64,000 nt of DNA from GCA-016699835 sp964543905. GTDB lineage: Bacteria > Planctomycetota > Phycisphaerae > Phycisphaerales > UBA1924. The first letter of the stretch is position 1; each line of letters opens with the position of its first letter. Below the pieces are notes generated by a model. It was not told where the DNA came from and made no database searches. It saw only the letters and a program-made list of their open reading frames with translations. Below, piece after piece: positions 59,248-64,000 of this stretch. A program made the position numbers and the translations under genes. The stretch covers positions 411,553-475,552 of the forward strand of contig CAZIZO010000001.1 of assembly GCA_964543905.1 (NCBI GenBank), in the 5' to 3' direction.

Positions 59248-61032
59248 TCACTCCATCGACATCCCCGCCACCTCGCCCCGCGCCCCACGCGGCGCCCGCT
59301 CACGAAGCCACTTCAACTCGGGAAGTCGCCACACCACCGCGATCAATCCGAAACTCAATACGCCCGCTCCGCAGCACGCCGACAGCCGCAACACTCGCGC
59401 CCACCACGTCCCCGCCCCGCCCAACGCCCACGAAACGCCCCACACGCACACGCCCATCGCCGCCGTCGCGATCGTGATTCGCACAAAGGCCCCCAGCGTG
59501 TGCGAGTCCAGCACGATCACGCCCAGTCGCCGTGTCAGAAGATACCCCAGCACCGCGCACTGCACCACCGCCGCGACCGCCGTCGCATACGCCATGCCCG
59601 CCTCGCGCAGCGACCAGATCAGCGTCCAGTTGAGCACCAAGTTCAAGACCACGCTCCCGATCGCCACGCGCATCGGCGTCGTCGTGTCCCCCTTCGCATA
59701 AAACGCCCGCGTGAAGACATGGTTGAGCGAGTACGCCCAGATCGCCGGAGCAAACCCCGCCAGCACCGACGCCGCACGCCGGACGCCCTCCTCCGAAAAC
59801 CCGTGCTCCCCGCCGCTGAACGTCGTGAAGATCAAATCCTCCCGCACCATCCACAAGCCCACGCTCGCCGGCAGCCCAATGAACACACTCAGGCGAAGCC
59901 CCCGCCGCATCACCTCCACAAACTCCCCAACACGGTCCGCGCATCGCGAGAGCAGCGGAAAGATCGCCGTCGCCACCGCGATCCCGAACACCCCCAACGG
60001 AAACTGATAGATCGTCTGCGTGTAACTCAGGATCGCGTTGCTCTGCTTGTCCAACGGAAACTCCACCCCGAAGATCGTCGGCCCGGCCCACACCGGCCAC
60101 ATCGCGATCACCACGTCCATCATCGTGTTCACCTGCAACGTCCCCAGCCCAAGCATCGCCGGCACAAACTTCTTGTGCACCCGCGCCTTCGCCGCCCGCG
60201 CCAACTCCCCCGCCGCGCTCCACCTCACCCGTCCTCGCATCGCCGCCAGCGACCACGCGATCTGCACCCCGCTCGCCACCACCGCCGCACCGCCCACCCA
60301 ATACGCCGTCGTGTTCCGATCCGTCGTCCACTCAAAGTAGAACGCCAGCCCCGCCGCGATCTGGAAGAGGTTCAGCACGATCGGCGCCGCCGCCGGGGGC
60401 CCAAACCGCCCCAGCGCCTGCAGCATCCCCCCCAAAATCGCCGTCAGACACACCATCGGCATCATGGGCAGCATCAGCATGATCAACCTGATCGACAACG
60501 CCCGCTCCGCGTCGTGCGCCCCCAGCAGCAGCACCCCCGCCAGCACCACCTCGATCACCAGCGTCAGCACCCCCGTCGTCAGTGTCAGCATCCGAAGCGT
60601 CAGCGTCGCCAACTCGTCCGCCGTCTTCGGATCATCCCGCCTCAGCATCGCATACTCGGGTAGAAACGCCGCCGACAACGCCCCCTCCCCAAAGAGCCGC
60701 CGAAACAAGTTCGGCACCGCGTACGCCGCCCGAAACGCCGACCCCAGCGCCGTGTCCCCAAACAACCTCGCCGTCACGATGTCCCGCGCCAACCCCGCAA
60801 TCCGCGACAGCAGCGTCAGCCCCGACACCACGCGCACCGCCCTCGCCAACACCCCCGTGTGCGAGGCCACCGCTCGATGAGCCTCCCCTTCGCCCGTCAA
60901 CCCGTTCGACCCCCCCGCAGCCTCCTCACGCCCACCCGACCCGCGCCGCGCCCTCCGCCCCGGGTCGGCCACGCCGTCCGCCGCCGGGACCCGAACGGGC
61001 GTTGCGCCGTCTGATGCCTCTCCTTCGACCAT
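59248..61032 (-). CDS. murJ: MurJ lipid II flippase
   Basis: MOP-superfamily flippase that moves lipid II to the periplasmic face for peptidoglycan synthesis; planctomycetes retain peptidoglycan. 594 residues with about 14 hydrophobic segments. N-terminal text RVVSGLTLLSRIAGLARDIV and LFGDTALGSAFRAAYAVPNL, FRRLFGEGALSAAFLPEYA and later AKGDTTTPMRVAIGSVVLNL are classic MurJ. The first 60 residues are Gly/Ala/Glu-rich and not homologous; a later start is possible. The start is 7 nt after the antiporter stop, so they are cotranscribed. Confidence 0.95.
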   Translation of the reverse strand: MVEGEASDGATPVRVPAADGVADPGRRARRGSGGREEAAGGSNGLTGEGEAHRAVASHTGVLARAVRVVSGLTLLSRIAGLARDIVTARLFGDTALGSAFRAAYAVPNLFRRLFGEGALSAAFLPEYAMLRRDDPKTADELATLTLRMLTLTTGVLTLVIEVVLAGVLLLGAHDAERALSIRLIMLMLPMMPMVCLTAILGGMLQALGRFGPPAAAPIVLNLFQIAAGLAFYFEWTTDRNTTAYWVGGAAVVASGVQIAWSLAAMRGRVRWSAAGELARAAKARVHKKFVPAMLGLGTLQVNTMMDVVIAMWPVWAGPTIFGVEFPLDKQSNAILSYTQTIYQFPLGVFGIAVATAIFPLLSRCADRVGEFVEVMRRGLRLSVFIGLPASVGLWMVREDLIFTTFSGGEHGFSEEGVRRAASVLAGFAPAIWAYSLNHVFTRAFYAKGDTTTPMRVAIGSVVLNLVLNWTLIWSLREAGMAYATAVAAVVQCAVLGYLLTRRLGVIVLDSHTLGAFVRITIATAAMGVCVWGVSWALGGAGTWWARVLRLSACCGAGVLSFGLIAVVWRLPELKWLRERAPRGARGEVAGMSME

Positions 61033-61039
61033 GCGCCCC

Positions 61040-62503
61040 TCATCGGATAAACACCCACCAATGGAACACCAACACCGGCAGCAGGATCACGCACGCCCGC
61101 AGCACATACCCGAAGAAACTCGGCATCTTCACCCCGGCGCTCTCCGCGATCGCCCGAACCATGAAGTTCGGCCCATTCCCGATGTACGTCATCGCCCCGA
61201 AAAAGACCGCCCCCGAGGAGACCGCGATCAGGTCCAACACCCCCACCCGCGTCGACACCAACTTCGCAATGCTCGCCGCGTTGATCTCCTCGGGACCGAT
61301 CGCCAGTTGCAGGAAGTTCAGGTACGTCGGCGCATTGTCCAGCACCGCGCTCAAACCGCCGGTCGCGTAATAAAACGCCGTCGGCGTATCGATCCCCATC
61401 CCCGCCCCGTGCAACGCCAGATAGCCCAACGCCGGCACCATCGTCGCGAAGATCCCCGCAAAGAGCAGCCCCACCTCTTTCACCGGAAAAAACGAAAACT
61501 CGTTCGCCTTGTAGTACTCCCGTTTCGACATGAAGTACGCCGCCACCGCCACCGCGATCTGGAACGTCGCCCCCACCGGCACGTGCTCGATCTTCGCATA
61601 CTCCTTCAGCATCGGATCGATGAACACCCCCGCGATCATCAGCGCCAGGCACACCAGGCCCACGCCACCCTGCACCGTCACCAGCCTCCCCCCATGCTCG
61701 CGATGCAGCGCGGCCTCCGGCGCGTCCGTGTGCTGCACCCCTCGGCGCGTGTGCGTCCGCACAAACGACGTGTCCATCACAAAGAACACCGCCAACAAAA
61801 TCCCGTTCATCAGCAGCCAGTCGTTCCACATGTTCCGCAACGTCCACAGGAACGGCACGCCCTTCAGATACCCCAGATACAGCGGCGGATCGCCGATCGG
61901 CGTCAAACACCCCCCACAGTTGCTCACGATGAAGATGAACATCACCACGTGCATCGCGCGCAACCGCCCTCGATTGAACCGAATAAACGGCCGGATCAAA
62001 AGCACGCTCGCCCCCGTCGTCCCCACCACGTTCGCAAACACCGCCCCGAACGCCAGGATCAGCGTGTTCGTGATCGGCCTCCCCTGCCCCCGGATATCGA
62101 TCAGGATCCCCCCCGACACCACGTACAGCCCGCCCACCAACGCGATGAACGAGTAATACTCCACCAGCGCGTGCATCATCGCCCCTCGACCGCCCGCACC
62201 CATCTCCACCGCGTAAAACACCGCCACCATCGACCCAAGAAAAAACGCAAAGTCGGGGAAATGGTCATGCCACACCTTCGCGTTGATGAACGGCATCAAC
62301 GCGATCGACCCCAGCAGCACCGCGAACGGCACCACCAACATCAACGGCACGTCCGGCGCCCCGCTCGCCGTCGTCCCCACCTCGATCACCAACGTCCCCA
62401 GATATCCCACCAACCCGCCGCACAACGCCGACGCCACCCACATCCTCGGCCCGGCAATCTTCGATGGTGCATGATCACTCATTGCGGCCATTATTGCCGC
62501 CAT
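61040..62503 (-). CDS. NhaD-type Na+/H+ antiporter or related anion transporter
   Basis: 487 residues from the ATG at 62503; ATGs at 62491 and 62482 are alternatives. About 11-13 membrane segments. Text FPDFAFFLGSMVAVFYAVEM, ITNTLILAFGAVFANVVGTT, the helix-break NCGGCLTPIGDPPLYLGYLK and the second-repeat GLSAVLDNAPTYLNFLQLAI and GAMTYIGNGPNFMVRAIAES are typical of the NhaD/ArsB/citrate (IT) superfamily. A sodium:proton antiporter is the favoured reading because of the NhaD-like hairpins. Upstream of murJ, 7 nt. Confidence 0.88.
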   Translation of the reverse strand: MAAIMAAMSDHAPSKIAGPRMWVASALCGGLVGYLGTLVIEVGTTASGAPDVPLMLVVPFAVLLGSIALMPFINAKVWHDHFPDFAFFLGSMVAVFYAVEMGAGGRGAMMHALVEYYSFIALVGGLYVVSGGILIDIRGQGRPITNTLILAFGAVFANVVGTTGASVLLIRPFIRFNRGRLRAMHVVMFIFIVSNCGGCLTPIGDPPLYLGYLKGVPFLWTLRNMWNDWLLMNGILLAVFFVMDTSFVRTHTRRGVQHTDAPEAALHREHGGRLVTVQGGVGLVCLALMIAGVFIDPMLKEYAKIEHVPVGATFQIAVAVAAYFMSKREYYKANEFSFFPVKEVGLLFAGIFATMVPALGYLALHGAGMGIDTPTAFYYATGGLSAVLDNAPTYLNFLQLAIGPEEINAASIAKLVSTRVGVLDLIAVSSGAVFFGAMTYIGNGPNFMVRAIAESAGVKMPSFFGYVLRACVILLPVLVFHWWVFIR

Positions 62504-62566
62504 GCGCTCACGCTGATGCTCCCTCCTTCGTCCACCTCCGCCTGTCGATGCACGTCATGCCGATCA

Positions 62567-62965
62567 TCAACTCACATGAGGACGCCCCCACTTCACCACC
62601 CGCGCGCCGATTGCCACCACCCCCGCCGCGATCAACACGCCCCCCGCGTTCGCCGCGTAATCATCCCACGCGCACGTCCGCCGAAGCGCTGGGATCGCCT
62701 GCAACCCCTCGTCCATCCCCGCATACACCAGCCCCGCCACCACGCTCCACCCGATGTTCCGCCACGACGACACCCGCCCCCACACCCCGCACGTCATCAG
62801 CAGCAGCGTCCACACCCCGAACGCCCCAAAGTGCACGATCAGGTCCGGCCTCCGCACCGGCCCCTCGATCCGCAGCGCCGGCCAGTGCGTCCCCACAAAC
62901 AAAGCCCCCGCGTACACCCCAAAGACAAACGCCACCCCGCGACGCCACCCGCTCGTCCCCCGCAC
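62567..62965 (-). CDS. VanZ-like membrane protein
   Basis: 132 residues from a GTG at 62963-62965. Helices VAFVFGVYAGALFVG, HFGAFGVWTLLLMTCGVWG, IGWSVVAGLVYAGMDEGLQA and the motif CAWDDYAANAGGVLIAAGVV match VanZ (PF04892): an acidic pair, then the D-D-x-x-A-N-x-x-G signature. Function in the family is unclear (teicoplanin resistance in Enterococcus). The start is set just inside a C-rich tract (62971-63029), so its 5' end and the overlap with parA depend on correct base calls there. Confidence 0.68.
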   Translation of the reverse strand: MRGTSGWRRGVAFVFGVYAGALFVGTHWPALRIEGPVRRPDLIVHFGAFGVWTLLLMTCGVWGRVSSWRNIGWSVVAGLVYAGMDEGLQAIPALRRTCAWDDYAANAGGVLIAAGVVAIGARVVKWGRPHVS

Positions 62966-63876
62966 GCCCTCACCCCCCCACCCCCGCCCCCCCCCCCCAG
63001 CACCGCCCCCCTCCCCCCGCCCCCCCCCCACCCGCTGGGCATCATCGCGTCCCACTCTTTCAGCAGTCCACCCGCCAACGCCGCATAGTCCTCCGCTCCC
63101 GTCGCCTGCGGCGCGTACTCAAAGATCGTCTGACCGAAACTCGGACACTCCGCCAACTTGATGTTCCGACGGATCGCCGGCCTCAGCACCCGCGCAAACC
63201 GCCACGGCGTCTCCTTCTCCCGCCCAGCCTCCAGAAACGCCTCCAGGTCCGCCACCACCTCCCGCGTGTGCGTCGAACTCGTGTCGTGCATGCACAACAC
63301 GACCCCCGTCACCCGCAACTTCGGATTCACCTGCTGCGTCACCAGCCCCACCGTCTCCAGCAACTTCCCCACCCCCTGCAACGCCAGGAAATGCGCCTGC
63401 ATCGGGATGATCACTTCCCGTGCCGCCACCAGACCGTTGATCGTCAGCAACCCCAGCGACGGCGGGCAATCGATCAGCACAAACTCATACTTCGGGTTCG
63501 GCCCCGCCAGCACACGCTGCAGCGCCTTCTCCAATCGCCGCTGCCGATCCGGCGACGCCATCAACTCCGTCTCGGCGCCCGCCATGTCCGTGCTCGCCGG
63601 CAACACGCCCAACTTCTCCCGCGTGCTCACGATCGCCCCGCTCGGGTCCACCGCCTCCTCCGTCAGCACGTCGTACGCCGAACGCTCCACCTGCGCCGGA
63701 TCAACCCCCAACGCCAACGACGCATGCGCCTGCGGGTCCAGGTCCACGACCAGCGTCGATCGACCCGCCCTCGCGAGCGCCGCCGCCAAACTCACCGTCG
63801 TCGTGGTCTTGCCCACCCCGCCCTTCTGGTTCATCAGGGCCATCACGCGCACCGGCTTTTCTGTGTGTACTGGCAC
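62839..63876 (-). CDS. parA: ParA-family ATPase (Soj-like), 3' end probably disrupted by C-tract
   Basis: Deviant Walker A MNQKGGVGKTTTTVSL (about 15-30), Walker A' VVDLDPQAHASLALG, Walker B FVLIDCPPSLGLLTINGL and LCMHDTSSTHTREVV identify a chromosomal ParA ATPase. The GTG at 63876 is used. The fold ends near residue 281 (EWDAMMPS). The remaining 64 residues are Gly/Arg-rich and read across the C-rich tract into VanZ in another frame. Only a one- or two-base error in the tract would put a TGA (62970-62972) in frame. parB is not in the window. Confidence 0.88.
   Translation of the reverse strand: MPVHTEKPVRVMALMNQKGGVGKTTTTVSLAAALARAGRSTLVVDLDPQAHASLALGVDPAQVERSAYDVLTEEAVDPSGAIVSTREKLGVLPASTDMAGAETELMASPDRQRRLEKALQRVLAGPNPKYEFVLIDCPPSLGLLTINGLVAAREVIIPMQAHFLALQGVGKLLETVGLVTQQVNPKLRVTGVVLCMHDTSSTHTREVVADLEAFLEAGREKETPWRFARVLRPAIRRNIKLAECPSFGQTIFEYAPQATGAEDYAALAGGLLKEWDAMMPSGWGGGGGRGAVLGGGGGGGGVRACGGRAGGVAGWRLSLGCTRGLCLWGRTGRRCGSRGRCGGRT
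62971..63031. repeat. C-rich low-complexity tract
   Basis: Homopolymer C runs (7, 5, 12, 6, 6 and 10 bases) separated by single bases, between vanZ and parA. On the minus strand this is G-rich and can form G-quadruplex-type runs. It shifts the reading frame of parA relative to its expected end. Confidence 0.85.
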
Positions 63877-63948
63877 GCGACGAGTATATGGAAAGCGCCC
63901 TCTCCGGAGATCGACCCTCCTCCTGCGCCCGACACTTCGTTCCTGAAC

Positions 63949-64000
<52 letters not shown>

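Overview
The window looks like a chromosomal contig from a free-living, flagellated, Gram-negative-type planctomycete, most likely class Phycisphaerae. The evidence is high GC with C-dominated third codon positions, a planctomycete LEPR-like N-terminal export signature (25534-27003), two secreted proteins ending in dockerin-like repeats with a terminal Gly-Cys, flagellar rod genes, and an outer-membrane assembly set (BamA, Skp-like, LpxD). I see no phage, insertion sequence, CRISPR array or tRNA.

Layout. 1-2851 (minus): flgF-flgG-flgA, with flgA cut by the window edge, preceded by a small FmdB-like ribbon protein. 3207-6059 (plus): a large membrane Ser/Thr kinase. 6072-15068 (minus): one coupled Bat operon, moxR-DUF58-hypothetical-batA-batB-batC-batD-batE, most joints being 4-nt ATGA overlaps. 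15170-20429: HIT, lspA, a DksA-like protein, accA, proC and an ABC permease. 20462-24370 (minus): hydantoinase, sensor kinase and ABC ATPase, continuing into the permease. 24650-25522: FkbM methyltransferase. 25534-27003 (minus): LEPR-type surface protein. 27191-32164 (plus): bamA, skp, lpxD, ykgJ-like. 32394-37671 (plus): a MacA-MacB-TolC type exporter. 37765-39339: glyQS. 39428-40958: an LEA-like lipoprotein, a strong terminator and a TVP38 protein. 40962-43585 (minus): fasciclin protein, ECF sigma factor, RskA anti-sigma. 43765-54316 (minus): two methyltransferases, small lipoprotein and membrane genes, an SRPBCC protein, PIN-PhoH, DUF456, two microproteins, a 4.5S SRP RNA not obvious from ORFs, ilvE and pheT. 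54622-58603 (plus): two paralogous dockerin-tailed secreted proteins, each with its own promoter and terminator. 58717-63876: lipoprotein, murJ, NhaD-type antiporter, VanZ-like protein and a ParA ATPase. The window ends in an artificial-looking run of 51 C.

How the genes fit together. Much of the window concerns the envelope: outer-membrane assembly (bamA, skp), lipid A (lpxD), lipoprotein processing (lspA), peptidoglycan precursor flipping (murJ), tripartite efflux, secreted repeat proteins and flagellar rod assembly. The most suggestive modules are the fasciclin / ECF sigma / RskA trio, which mirrors the actinobacterial SigK-RskA-MPT70/83 arrangement, and the dockerin-tailed paralogues, which share a 112-nt identical stretch. 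The SRP RNA between ilvE and a 57-residue membrane microprotein is the clearest non-coding gene.
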